Below, piece after piece: positions 1 to 7,667 of a DNA stretch of 35,379 nt (its first letter is position 1; every line of letters begins with the position of its first letter). Origin of the DNA: Mycolicibacterium houstonense (GTDB lineage: Bacteria > Actinomycetota > Actinomycetes > Mycobacteriales > Mycobacteriaceae); the NCBI RefSeq assembly GCF_900078665.2, contig NZ_LT546207.1, forward strand, positions 3,907,131 to 3,942,509, in the 5' to 3' direction. The notes under the pieces were generated by a model, which saw only the letters and a program-made list of their open reading frames with translations, ran no database searches and had not been told where the DNA came from. The position numbers were made by a program, and so were the translations under genes.

Positions 1-438
1 CTGGCCGCTGCGCTGGCCCTGCTGGCCCGGGATCGCGGGGAGATTCCGCTGGCCGCGCAGATCCTGGTGTACCCGATGCTCGATGACCGCTCGGTCGGTG
101 CGGAGCTGGAGAACCCGGGGCATCGGCTGTGGACCCAGGGCAGCAACCGGTTCGGCTGGTCGGCCTATCTCGGCAATGCCGATCCGGCCGTGGCCGTGCC
201 GGGCCGGCGCGAGGATCTGGCCGGGCTGCCGCCGGCCTGGATCGGGGTGGGCACCCTGGACCTGTTCCACGACGAGGACCTGGCCTACGCCGAGCGGTTG
301 CGCGCGGCCGGGGTCGACTGCCAGGTCGAGCAGGTGCACGGAGCGTTCCACGGGTTCGATCAGATCGCGGCGAAAACCCCGGTGGCGCAGGCCTTCATGG
401 CCAGCCAGACCGCCTATCTACGGGCGGCGTTCGGCTAG
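1..438 (+). CDS. alpha/beta hydrolase, C-terminal part (cut by window edge)
   Basis: The reading frame is open from base 1, so the N-terminus, with the oxyanion-hole motif and probably the nucleophile serine, lies outside the window. The visible 145 residues look like the C-terminal half of an alpha/beta-hydrolase-3 (hormone-sensitive-lipase-like) esterase: a QILVYPMLDDR strand, then the segment WIGVGTLDLFHDED that carries the likely catalytic Asp, and HGAFHGFD with the likely catalytic His. It would hydrolyse a carboxylic ester; the substrate cannot be told. Its last 21 bases overlap the end of the convergent small gene on the other strand. Family call fairly sure, function general. Confidence 0.8.
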   Translation: MAAALALLARDRGEIPLAAQILVYPMLDDRSVGAELENPGHRLWTQGSNRFGWSAYLGNADPAVAVPGRREDLAGLPPAWIGVGTLDLFHDEDLAYAERLRAAGVDCQVEQVHGAFHGFDQIAAKTPVAQAFMASQTAYLRAAFG

Positions 439-663
439 TTCGCGTCGATGACGCAGATACACGCAGGCTCGTTCCAGCAGGCAGCGGTCGGCAACCGACA
501 GGGTGCTGGCCCGCGGTACCAGCTGCTGGACGGTCCGGGCGAAGCGCAGGCACAGCTGGTCGGTCGTCATACCGAACTCGAGCCAGACGTCGTCCTCGCG
601 TGGACCACCGTAAGGGGCCCACGCGAGGACGAACTTCAGCAGGAGACGTTCGAAGGTGTCCAT
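418..663 (-). CDS. small conserved-type hypothetical protein (81 aa)
   Basis: An 81-residue minus-strand frame that starts with ATG (MDTFERLLLKFVLAW) and ends inside the 3' end of the convergent hydrolase gene. The pattern of an early FE..L..F...W, a Gly-Gly-Pro turn and then an FGMT segment reminds one of small mycobacterial DUF3263-type proteins, which place a helix with FGMS before a helix-turn-helix-like unit. I cannot confirm membership. There are no membrane segments or cysteine motifs beyond two isolated Cys. It lies downstream of the permease gene on the same strand (51 bases apart), so read-through is possible. Function unknown. Confidence 0.55.
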   Translation of the reverse strand: MDTFERLLLKFVLAWAPYGGPREDDVWLEFGMTTDQLCLRFARTVQQLVPRASTLSVADRCLLERACVYLRHRRELAERRP

Positions 664-713
664 TTACCGTCTGGTCCGTGACTCAGTCGCGGAACATGCC
701 GGTCTCGGACCGT

Positions 714-2249
714 TCAGTCTCGAACAACGTTGTCCTCGAATACAATCCGGCCGATCAACTCGTAGCGGCGCGGATCGCGCAGCTTGAAGTAGGTCGCCAT
801 GCCCGCACCGAGGACGAAGATGCCCACCACGATCCACGGGGTCAGCTTGAACAGCAAGGTGCCCGATGCCGTACCGGCGGCCGTGTCCTTGTGCTCCCAC
901 AGCAGGTACACCACGTAGAGCATGCCGATACCGCCGAGACCCGGTGCGACCAGTGTCTTGAACCAATGCTTGGACACCGGATGGTTCTTGCGGATGTGGA
1001 AGTAGCTGATCACCGAGAAGGCACACAACGACTGCACGATCAGGATCGCCATGGTGCCGAGGATGGCCAGCAGGGTGTACATGTGCACGTACGGGTCCAT
1101 CCCGGCGAACAGGAAGGCCAGGATGATCACCAGGGCGATGCCGCTCTGGACGAAGGACGCGATGTAGGGCGAACCGTGCGTGGGATGCGTTGCGCCGAGG
1201 GTCTTCTGCAGGCTGGTGGACAGACCTTCACGCCCGAGCGCGTACAGGTAGCGCGAGGCGCAGTTGTGGAACGCCATGCCGCACGCGAACGACCCGGTGA
1301 CCAGCAGGACGTTGAAGACCGTGATGGCCCACTCGCCGTAGGTGTTGCGCACCGGGCCGAAGAAGATCTCCGAGGACGTCGCGGAGTCCTGCGCGAGCTC
1401 GACGGCGTGCTGCGGGCCGGTGCCGGCGATGGCCATCCAGGACACGAACACGTAGAACACGCCGACTCCGACGACGCTGAGCATCGTGGCCCGGGGAATG
1501 ATCTTCTTCGGGTTACGCGACTCCTCACCGTACATGGCGGTCGACTCGAATCCGACCCACGACCAGAACGCGAAGAACAGACCCAAACCGGCGCTGGCAC
1601 CGGCGATTCCGGCGGCAGGTGAGAACGCGCCCAGCGGGTTGATGGTCTCGGCCACGGCGAATCCCTGCGGGCCGCCGCCCTTGAACAGCACCGCCACCGC
1701 GCCGAGGGCCAGCATCACGATCTCGGTGACCAGGAACACCCCGAGCACCTTGGCGGTCAGGTTGACGTCGAAGTACGTCAGCACCGCGTTGGTGGCCAGC
1801 ATCAGCAGCGCCGGGATGATCCAGTGGATATGGATGCCCAGCTCGGATTGCATGAAGTTCTGGAAGAAGAACGAGAAGATGCCGATCAGGGAGGCCTCGA
1901 ACACCACGTAGGCCATGGTGATCAACCCGCCGCTGGCCATGCCCACGATGCGGCCGAGCCCGTGGGAGATGTAACCGTAGAAGGCGCCGGTGGTGGTGAT
2001 GTGCTTGGCCATGGTCGCGTAGCCGACCGCGAACAGGCCGAGGACGACGGTCGCGACGATGTAGCCGGCCGGCGCGTGTGAACCATTTCCGAATCCGACA
2101 GCGATCGGGACGTTGCCGACCATTGCGGTGATGGGGGCGGCGGTAGCTACCGCCATGAAGATGACGCCGACAGTCCCTACGGCGTTGCGTTTCAGCCGTT
2201 GGACGTCTTGAGCTGCGTTTTCGCTCGCTGCGACAACTTGATCGGTCAT
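714..2249 (-). CDS. APC-family amino acid/amine permease of the RMM locus
   Basis: A 511-residue hydrophobic protein of the APC (amino acid-polyamine-organocation) superfamily, about twelve membrane segments. The N-terminal helix with AVGTVGVIFMAVATAAPITAMVGN followed by GNGSHAPAGY and the GAFYGYISHGLG region is typical of the family. The start is set at the ATG of MTDQVVAASENA; the frame is open upstream for 44 more codons, but that part lies in the promoter region and overlaps the probable operator at 2321. It is transcribed divergently from the microcompartment operon, and an equivalent permease accompanies RMM loci, so it probably imports an amino alcohol or aminoketone (1-amino-2-propanol or aminoacetone) that the compartment metabolises. 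Substrate is inference. Confidence 0.85.
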   Translation of the reverse strand: MTDQVVAASENAAQDVQRLKRNAVGTVGVIFMAVATAAPITAMVGNVPIAVGFGNGSHAPAGYIVATVVLGLFAVGYATMAKHITTTGAFYGYISHGLGRIVGMASGGLITMAYVVFEASLIGIFSFFFQNFMQSELGIHIHWIIPALLMLATNAVLTYFDVNLTAKVLGVFLVTEIVMLALGAVAVLFKGGGPQGFAVAETINPLGAFSPAAGIAGASAGLGLFFAFWSWVGFESTAMYGEESRNPKKIIPRATMLSVVGVGVFYVFVSWMAIAGTGPQHAVELAQDSATSSEIFFGPVRNTYGEWAITVFNVLLVTGSFACGMAFHNCASRYLYALGREGLSTSLQKTLGATHPTHGSPYIASFVQSGIALVIILAFLFAGMDPYVHMYTLLAILGTMAILIVQSLCAFSVISYFHIRKNHPVSKHWFKTLVAPGLGGIGMLYVVYLLWEHKDTAAGTASGTLLFKLTPWIVVGIFVLGAGMATYFKLRDPRRYELIGRIVFEDNVVRD

Positions 2250-2319
2250 AGAGCGGGATACCTTCCAGGTAACAGTGGAATACCCCTTGTGGCCTGGGCC
2301 ACAGTTGGGACCTACGTAT

Positions 2320-2334
2320 ATTGGCACTACCAAA
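2320..2334. promoter_or_regulatory. probable GntR operator in the permease/RMM divergent region
   Basis: ATTGGCACTACCAAA contains the inverted repeat TTGG-5-CCAA. The same pattern, ATTGGCTGTACCAAT, lies just upstream of the GntR gene at 9582-9596; the two share ATTGGC-2-TACCAA. HutC-type GntR proteins bind similar GGTA/TACC palindromes. It is well placed to control both the permease and the microcompartment operon. Inference from sequence symmetry only. Confidence 0.6.
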
Positions 2335-2362
2335 AGCCGTTGGCAAGCATTTCCCTGAACCA

Positions 2363-2391
2363 TTGACACAAATGGTTGCAACCGTTTACGG
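2363..2391 (+). promoter_or_regulatory. candidate RMM operon promoter with palindrome in the spacer
   Basis: A consensus -35 TTGACA (2363-2368) is followed after 16-17 bases by a weak -10 (TTTACG/TTACGG). The spacer holds a near-perfect 18-bp palindrome, AAATGGTTGCAACCGTTT (2370-2387; the central GGTTGCAACC is perfect). A protein bound there would block polymerase. It differs from the TTGG-5-CCAA operator, so a second regulator may act here. The ribosome binding site AAGGGAG precedes the lyase ATG at 2435. Confidence 0.45.
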
Positions 2392-2434
2392 TGAGGCCAG
2401 TCACAGCTACCGGGTAGCTAGTCAAGGGAGCCGC

Positions 2435-3715
2435 ATGTACGACTACGGCACGTTCACGTTCGATTCCAAAGCCGAAGTGCTGGAACGGGCGAAGACGTTC
2501 TGGAATCCAGACAAGACACAGTTCTGGACTGATACCGGCGTCGATCTGGTGATCGACCGCCGCGAGGGATATTTCCTGTGGGACATGGGCGGCCGCCGCC
2601 TGATCGACCTGCATCTCAACGGCGGGACCTACAACCTGGGTCACCGCAATCCCGAAGTGATGCAGGCGATTACGGAGGGCATGACGCACTTCGACGTCGG
2701 CAACCACCACTTCCCGTCGGTGGCCCGAACCGCCCTGGCGCAGCGACTGGTCGAGACCGCGCCGGCGTCGATCAAGAAGGTCGCTTACGGGTCCGGAGGC
2801 GGCGAGGCAATCGACATCGCGCTCAAGAGCGCCCGCCACGCCACCAAGCGACGCAAGATCGTCTCGATCGTCAAGGCCTACCACGGCCACACCGGCCTGG
2901 CCGTGGCCACCGGCGACGACCGGTTCGCCAAGTTCTTCCTGGCCGATCAGCCCGACGAGTTCCTGCAGGTGCCGTTCAACGACATCGAGGCGATGGAACG
3001 CGTGCTGGCCCCCGGCGATGTCGCCGCGGTCATCATGGAGACCATTCCGGCCACCTACGGATTCCCGCTTCCCGCACCGGGTTACCTCGAGGCGGTCAAG
3101 GCCCTCACCGAGAAGCACGGCACGCTCTACATCGCCGATGAGGTGCAGACCGGTCTGATGCGCACGGGTGAGCTGTGGTGCATCACCAAGCACGGCATCG
3201 AGCCCGACATCCTGGTGACCGGCAAGGGCTTGTCCGGCGGCATGTACCCGATCACCGCGGCGCTGCTCAGCGACCGGGCCGCACAGTGGCTCGATGAGGA
3301 CGGCTTCGGCCACATCTCCACCTTCGGCGGTGCCGAGCTCGGTTGCGTGGCCGCGCTGAAGACGCTGGAGATCTCCACCCGGCCCGAGGTGCGCTCGATG
3401 GTGCACTACATCGCCGACCTCTTCGATCACGGGCTGCGCAGCATCCAGGCCGACCATCCGGACTGGTTCGTCGGCATCCGGCAGAACGGCGTGGTGATCG
3501 GCCTGGAGTTCGATCACCCCGAAGGCGCCAAGTTCGTGATGCGCGAGCTCTATGAGAACGGAGTGTGGGCGATCTTCTCGACCCTGGATCCCCGTGTCCT
3601 GCAGTTCAAACCAGGTCTGTTGCTCTCGCGCGAACTCTGCGAGGACGTTCTGGACCGCCTCGCCGTTGCGGTGGCCAGGGCCGAGACCGTCGTGAGAGGA
3701 CGTAAAGCGTCATGA
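2435..3715 (+). CDS. class-III aminotransferase-fold PLP enzyme, probable amino-alcohol-phosphate phospho-lyase (RMM cargo)
   Basis: A 426-residue fold-type I PLP enzyme of the class-III aminotransferase family. Visible landmarks are the GSGGGEAIDIALKSAR phosphate-binding region, the YIADEVQTGLMRTG stretch with the Asp that contacts the PLP ring nitrogen, and TGKGLSGGMYP with the Schiff-base lysine at about residue 264. In the pathway proposed for M. smegmatis RMM, this family member is a phospho-lyase that splits O-phospho-1-amino-2-propanol into propionaldehyde, ammonia and phosphate. The start ATG at 2435 has AAGGGAG five bases upstream. The gene ends in a four-base ATGA overlap with the aldehyde dehydrogenase gene, as expected for coupled partners. 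A simple transaminase role cannot be ruled out from sequence. Confidence 0.85.
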   Translation: MYDYGTFTFDSKAEVLERAKTFWNPDKTQFWTDTGVDLVIDRREGYFLWDMGGRRLIDLHLNGGTYNLGHRNPEVMQAITEGMTHFDVGNHHFPSVARTALAQRLVETAPASIKKVAYGSGGGEAIDIALKSARHATKRRKIVSIVKAYHGHTGLAVATGDDRFAKFFLADQPDEFLQVPFNDIEAMERVLAPGDVAAVIMETIPATYGFPLPAPGYLEAVKALTEKHGTLYIADEVQTGLMRTGELWCITKHGIEPDILVTGKGLSGGMYPITAALLSDRAAQWLDEDGFGHISTFGGAELGCVAALKTLEISTRPEVRSMVHYIADLFDHGLRSIQADHPDWFVGIRQNGVVIGLEFDHPEGAKFVMRELYENGVWAIFSTLDPRVLQFKPGLLLSRELCEDVLDRLAVAVARAETVVRGRKAS

Positions 3716-5265
3716 CCAGTACCGCACAGGCCGGCCACATGCTGGAGCGGGCCCGTTGGGCCGCGGCCGCATACGCCGATTACGACGCGGCGGCGGTGAG
3801 CACCATCGTCGATGCGGTCGCCGAGGCCGGCTACGCCGAGGCCGAACGGTTCGCCACCGAGGCCGTCGTCGAGACCGGGATGGGGGTGGCCGCCGACAAG
3901 GTGACCAAGAACCGGGCCTGCTCGCGCGGCATCGTCGACTACTACCGCGGGGAAGATTTTGTATCCCCGCGGCTCGACGAGGCCCGCAAGATCGTCGAGT
4001 TGCCCCGTCCCGCCGGCGTGGTCCTGGCATTGACGCCGACGACCAATCCCGTTGCCACCGTGTACTTCAAGACCATCCTGGCACTGATGACCCGCAACGC
4101 CGTCGTCATCGCACCGCACCCGCGGGCCAAGCGGTGCTCCGCCGATGCCGCCCGGGTACTGGCCGAGGCGGCAGTCGCCGCGGGGGCACCCGACGGCATC
4201 GTGCAGGTGGTCGAGGAACCGTCGATCCCCTTGGTGCAGGCCCTGATGGGCGACGAGCGCACCGACGTGATCGTGGCCACCGGCGGCACCGGAGTGGTAC
4301 GCGCGGCCTACTCGTCCGGCAACCCCGCACTCGGGGTCGGGCCCGGCAACGTGCCGGTGTTCGTGGACGCCAGCGCCGACATCACAGCCGCGGCCAAGCA
4401 CATCGTGAACAGCAAGGCGTTCGACAACTCGGTGCTGTGCACCAACGAATCGGTGCTGATCGCCGAGGAAGCGATCGCCGACAAGCTCCGCGGTGCACTG
4501 ACCCGCGCCGGCGCCCACATCCTCGATGAGGACGGAGCCCGGCGGCTGCGGGCCTACATGTTCACCGAAGGGCACCTCAATACCGACGTCGTCGGCCGCG
4601 ACGCGGCCTGGATCGCCGGGCAGGCCGGTCTGCGGGTCACCCCGAAGACCAAGGTGCTGATCGCGCCGTTCGATGACGTGATCGCCGAGGAGATGTTGGC
4701 CCACGAGAAGCTGTCGCCGGTGCTGGGGATGACCACGGCGGCCGACGCCGCGCGCGGTATCCGGGCCGCCCGGGCGGTGGTGCGGATCGGCGGCGCCGGC
4801 CACTCGGCCGCCATCCACAGCGAGAACCCTTCGGTGATCACCGATTTCGCGGCCCAGGTACCGGTGCTGCGGGTGTCGGTCAACGTCGGCAACTCGACCG
4901 GCAGCTCCGGGCTGGACACCAACCTGGCGCCGTCGATGACCATCGGCACCGGGTTCGTCGGGCGCAGCTCGATCGGTGAGAACCTGCAGCCGCAGAACCT
5001 GATCAACTGGGCCCGCATCGCCTACAACAGCGACGCCGGGGTTCCGATGGGCAACTTCGCCGGAATCAACCCGTGGCACGCCCCGGCCGGACCGGTACCG
5101 GAGTATCCGCGCGCCTCCAACGACCGCAACGGAATGCCCTCCGGGACAAGGCCGGTTCCGCGCTCGTCGCACCCGACCCGCTCGACCGACCTGGGGCTGG
5201 ACGCACTGCGCGCCGAACTGCGCGCACTGGTCGCCGAAGAACTCGCACAACTGATCAAGAGGTAG
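3712..5265 (+). CDS. CoA-acylating aldehyde dehydrogenase of the RMM microcompartment
   Basis: A 517-residue aldehyde dehydrogenase of the PduP/EutE type. The nucleophile is probably Cys243 in DNSVLCTNES, and LGVGPGNVPVFVD lies upstream as in acylating enzymes. It should oxidise propionaldehyde to propionyl-CoA with NAD+ and CoA in the compartment lumen. After the catalytic domain comes a Pro/Ser/Arg-rich linker and then a C-terminal amphipathic helix (LDALRAELRALVAEELAQLI), the usual form of an encapsulation peptide that docks cargo to the shell. Its ELRALV core recurs at the N-terminus of the 170-aa protein at 5907. It overlaps the lyase gene by four bases and is followed after four bases by a BMC-T gene. 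Confidence 0.92.
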   Translation: MTSTAQAGHMLERARWAAAAYADYDAAAVSTIVDAVAEAGYAEAERFATEAVVETGMGVAADKVTKNRACSRGIVDYYRGEDFVSPRLDEARKIVELPRPAGVVLALTPTTNPVATVYFKTILALMTRNAVVIAPHPRAKRCSADAARVLAEAAVAAGAPDGIVQVVEEPSIPLVQALMGDERTDVIVATGGTGVVRAAYSSGNPALGVGPGNVPVFVDASADITAAAKHIVNSKAFDNSVLCTNESVLIAEEAIADKLRGALTRAGAHILDEDGARRLRAYMFTEGHLNTDVVGRDAAWIAGQAGLRVTPKTKVLIAPFDDVIAEEMLAHEKLSPVLGMTTAADAARGIRAARAVVRIGGAGHSAAIHSENPSVITDFAAQVPVLRVSVNVGNSTGSSGLDTNLAPSMTIGTGFVGRSSIGENLQPQNLINWARIAYNSDAGVPMGNFAGINPWHAPAGPVPEYPRASNDRNGMPSGTRPVPRSSHPTRSTDLGLDALRAELRALVAEELAQLIKR

Positions 5266-5269
5266 ATTC

Positions 5270-5875
5270 GTGGCTGAACTGCGTTCCTTCATCTTCATCG
5301 ACCGGCTGCAACCGCAGACCATGTCGTATCTGGGCACCTGGATCAAAGGTGCTCTTCCCCGGGCGAACATGGCCGCTCAGATCATCGAGGTGGCGCCTGG
5401 TCTGGACATCGAGGGCGTGACCGACGTCGCGCTCAAGCATGCCGAGGTCAAGGCCGGAATCCTGGTGGTAGAGCGCCAATTCGGCTACCTGGAATTCCAC
5501 GGCGAAACCGGCGCGGTCAAGGCCGCGGCCGATGCCGCACTCGATGAGCTCGGCGGTGACACCGGCAGCGCGAAGGCGCCGCAGGTGCTGGCCTCCCGGA
5601 TCATCTCCAGCGTCGATCACCAGCACGCCTTCCTGATCAACCGCAACAAGATCGGGTCGATGGTGTTGCCGGGTGAATCACTGTTCGTCCTCGAGGTGCA
5701 GCCCGCGTCCTACGCGATCCTGGCCACCAACGAGGCCGAGAAGGCCGCCGACGTCAAGGTGATCGACTTCCGGATGATCGGCGCCACCGGCCGGGTGTAC
5801 CTGTCGGGTACCGAGGCCGACATCCGCACCGCGGCCGAAGCCGCCCAGGATGCGCTGGCGAGGGCCACTGCATGA
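5270..5875 (+). CDS. BMC-T (tandem BMC-domain) shell protein, first copy
   Basis: A 201-residue shell protein made of two BMC domains, which trimerise into a pseudohexameric tile. The second half carries RIISSVDHQHAFLINRNK and SMVLPGESLFVLEVQPA, shared with the other BMC-T of the locus (7005). The start is GTG at 5270, four bases after the aldehyde dehydrogenase stop. BMC-T tiles often have a larger, sometimes gated pore and may pass cofactors or bulky substrates. The locus has two diverged copies of such tiles, as in M. smegmatis. Confidence 0.9.
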   Translation: MAELRSFIFIDRLQPQTMSYLGTWIKGALPRANMAAQIIEVAPGLDIEGVTDVALKHAEVKAGILVVERQFGYLEFHGETGAVKAAADAALDELGGDTGSAKAPQVLASRIISSVDHQHAFLINRNKIGSMVLPGESLFVLEVQPASYAILATNEAEKAADVKVIDFRMIGATGRVYLSGTEADIRTAAEAAQDALARATA

Positions 5876-5906
5876 ATGGGCAGCGAGAAGCGGAGGCGGA
5901 TCGCGC

Positions 5907-6419
5907 ATGAACGTAAGTCGTGACGAACTGCGCGCGCTCGTGCGCGAGGTGGTTCGCGAGGCGGTCGCCGGATTGTCTTCGGCAGCCAAGACTCCGGGGC
6001 CGGTGGCGCTCCCCCCACCACCGGCCCCGGCTCCACCAGCACCCGCCACGATCGCCGATCAGATGGGACTGGAGCCCACCGGGCCGCGAGCGGTGGAGGG
6101 CAAGAACCGCACCGAGACCGTGCAGCTGGGCAATGACCGGGATCTCGACAATTTCGTCCGGAAGCTGTTGCGGCTGTTCGAAAGCCCGAAGACGCGCGCC
6201 GATCTGAAGGCCGGTCGGTTGAGTTTCCGGCTCGCCGGGGCGGCCAGGCCCGCCGGCGGCGGTGCCGTCCACCGGATCGAATCCGGTGCCGTCACCGAAC
6301 GGCACATCGCCGATATGGCCGGCGGCACGCTGGTGCTCGGCCGCAAGGCGGTGCTCACCCCGCTGGCCCGGGAAAAGGCCCGGACTCTGGGGATCACGAT
6401 TGAGAAGGAGCGCAGATGA
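5907..6419 (+). CDS. BMC-associated protein with cargo-like N-terminal helix (170 aa)
   Basis: I recognise no named family for the whole protein. Residues 1-20 (MNVSRDELRALVREVVREAV) form an amphipathic helix sharing ELRALV with the C-terminal encapsulation helix of the aldehyde dehydrogenase. A Pro/Ala linker follows (about 30-55), then a charged helical part (about 65-110). The last 35 residues (AVTERHIADM, then LTPLAREKARTLGI) match the short TEADV...TPaARe.A...GI element common in several BMC-associated enzymes such as EutT/PduL-type proteins. It may be a scaffold tying enzymes to the shell or a cargo protein. GGAGG lies about ten bases before the ATG. Its stop overlaps the mini-ORF at 6416. 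Function is inference. Confidence 0.75.
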   Translation: MNVSRDELRALVREVVREAVAGLSSAAKTPGPVALPPPPAPAPPAPATIADQMGLEPTGPRAVEGKNRTETVQLGNDRDLDNFVRKLLRLFESPKTRADLKAGRLSFRLAGAARPAGGGAVHRIESGAVTERHIADMAGGTLVLGRKAVLTPLAREKARTLGITIEKERR

Positions 6420-6449
6420 TGGCCCGAGCGACGAAGGAGCGCAGATGAT
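6404..6449 (+). repeat. duplicated RBS/start junction with 10-codon mini-ORF
   Basis: GAAGGAGCGCAGATGAT occurs twice exactly (6404-6420 and 6433-6449), 29 bases apart. The first copy is the end of the 170-aa protein gene (its last residues are KERR), the second is the RBS and start of BMC-P. The DNA between encodes a mini-ORF at 6416-6448, MMARATKERR, whose start overlaps the upstream stop as ATGA and whose stop overlaps the BMC-P start as ATGA. So it is a coupled minicistron, in the manner of MIRU elements. Whether the peptide is made is unknown. Confidence 0.75.
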
Positions 6450-6708
6450 ATCAGCGACTGTCACCGGCAACGTGTGGTCGACCCGGCGTATCGAAGGCAT
6501 CCCGGCAGGGGCGTTCCTCGAGGTCGAGATCGACGGAACCAAGTCCCGCATGATCGCGTTCGACGTACTCGGCACCGGCGTCGGTGAGCACGTTCTCATC
6601 GCCCAGGGCTCGGTAGCGGCGAACTGGTTCACCGGGACACCACCGCCGGTCGACGCACTCATCATCGGTTCCATCGACTCGAAATCAGACACCAAACCCA
6701 ACAAATAA
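6445..6708 (+). CDS. BMC-P shell vertex protein (EutN/CcmL family)
   Basis: An 87-residue EutN/CcmL-type protein (MISATVTGNVWSTRR...) that forms pentamers closing the twelve vertices of the polyhedral shell. Length and the N-terminal beta pattern fit the family. The start is chosen at the ATG at 6445, preceded by GAAGGAG; longer in-frame starts upstream would overlap the preceding gene. It is reached by translation through the overlapping mini-ORF at 6416. As vertices are needed in low copy relative to hexamers, the odd junction before it could tune its dose (inference). Confidence 0.92.
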   Translation: MISATVTGNVWSTRRIEGIPAGAFLEVEIDGTKSRMIAFDVLGTGVGEHVLIAQGSVAANWFTGTPPPVDALIIGSIDSKSDTKPNK

Positions 6709-6720
6709 GGAGAAACACCT

Positions 6721-7002
6721 ATGTCCAGCAACGCAATCGGACTGATCGAGACCAAGGGCTACGTGGCTGCGCTGGCTGCTGCCGACGCCATGGTGAAGGC
6801 CGCCAACGTCACCATCACCGACCGTCAGCAGGTCGGCGACGGCCTGGTCGCCGTCATCGTCACCGGTGAGGTGGGCGCGGTCAAGGCGGCCACCGAGGCC
6901 GGCGCCGAAACCGCCTCGCAGGTGGGCGAACTGGTAAGCGTGCACGTCATCCCGCGTCCGCACAACGAGCTCGGCGCGCACTTCGCGGTCGCCAGCAAGT
7001 AG
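6721..7002 (+). CDS. BMC-H hexameric shell protein (PduA/CcmK type)
   Basis: A 93-residue single-BMC-domain protein: AIGLIETKGYVAALAAADAM is the classical start of the fold, and EVGAVKAATEAGAETA plus HVIPRPH complete it. It forms hexameric tiles that make up most facets, with a central pore for small metabolites. A strong AAGGAG lies about nine bases before the ATG, the best ribosome site of the operon, in keeping with the large number of copies needed. The next gene starts two bases after its stop. Confidence 0.95.
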   Translation: MSSNAIGLIETKGYVAALAAADAMVKAANVTITDRQQVGDGLVAVIVTGEVGAVKAATEAGAETASQVGELVSVHVIPRPHNELGAHFAVASK

Positions 7003-7004
7003 CC

Positions 7005-7667
7005 ATGCCGACCGAAGCAGAGGAGAGCACGCGGATTCACACCCAGATCCGCGTCTACCTGTTGGTGGAGGACCTGCAGCGCCAGTTCGCCGCCTACCTC
7101 GGTACGCCGACCAGGGCACGGGGATACCCGCCGTATGAGGGCGAGCACGCGTTGATCGTCGAGGTGTCCCCCGCCCTGGCCATCGAGCGGGTGATCGATC
7201 TGGCACTGCGTGAGGTTCCCGGTATCCAGCCCGGAATCCTCTACGTGGAACGCCAATTCGGTGTCCTGGAGATCCACTCGGCCAATCTGGCGGACGTGCA
7301 GCGGGCCGGCGAGGCAATCCTGGCCGGCACCGGCAACAAGGCCTCCGACCAGCTGCGGCCGCGGGTGCTCTACCACGACATCATCGAGAACATCACCGAT
7401 CAGCACGCGGTGATCCTCAACCGCAACCGCCAGGCCTCCATGATCCTGCCCGGGCAGTCGCTGCTGGTCTACGAGATGACCCCGGCCCTGTTCGCGGCAG
7501 TGGCGGCCAACGAGGCGGAGCGGGCGGCACCTGGGCTTACTGTGGTCGACGTGCAGATGATCGGCGCCGCGGGCAGGCTCTACATCGGTGGCAGCACGGC
7601 CGATGTCACGGTGGCGCGGGACCGGATCACGGCGGTGCTGGATGGGATCGAAGGCCGGGAGCACTGA
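7005..7667 (+). CDS. BMC-T (tandem BMC-domain) shell protein, second copy
   Basis: A 220-residue tandem-domain shell protein parallel to the one at 5270: its second half reads NITDQHAVILNRNRQASMILPGQ (in part) and ends with VQMIGAAGRLYIGG, matching the first copy at most positions. The N-terminus is longer and includes TRARGYPPYEGEHALIVEV. Diverged BMC-T copies could give two pore types in one shell. It starts two bases after BMC-H and ends in GAGCACTGATG, where its TGA overlaps the first mini-ORF of the triple repeat. Confidence 0.9.
   Translation: MPTEAEESTRIHTQIRVYLLVEDLQRQFAAYLGTPTRARGYPPYEGEHALIVEVSPALAIERVIDLALREVPGIQPGILYVERQFGVLEIHSANLADVQRAGEAILAGTGNKASDQLRPRVLYHDIIENITDQHAVILNRNRQASMILPGQSLLVYEMTPALFAAVAANEAERAAPGLTVVDVQMIGAAGRLYIGGSTADVTVARDRITAVLDGIEGREH

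Noticed and set aside
129..1622. 497-residue plus-strand frame across the hydrolase end and the permease
   Set aside because: It runs over two real genes in the wrong frame and strand; Arg/Gly-rich shadow.
3550..5370. 606-residue open frame on the minus strand opposite the aldehyde dehydrogenase
   Set aside because: Low-complexity Gly/Arg/His/Val composition typical of the antisense of a high-GC gene; the plus strand has a clear enzyme with all motifs.
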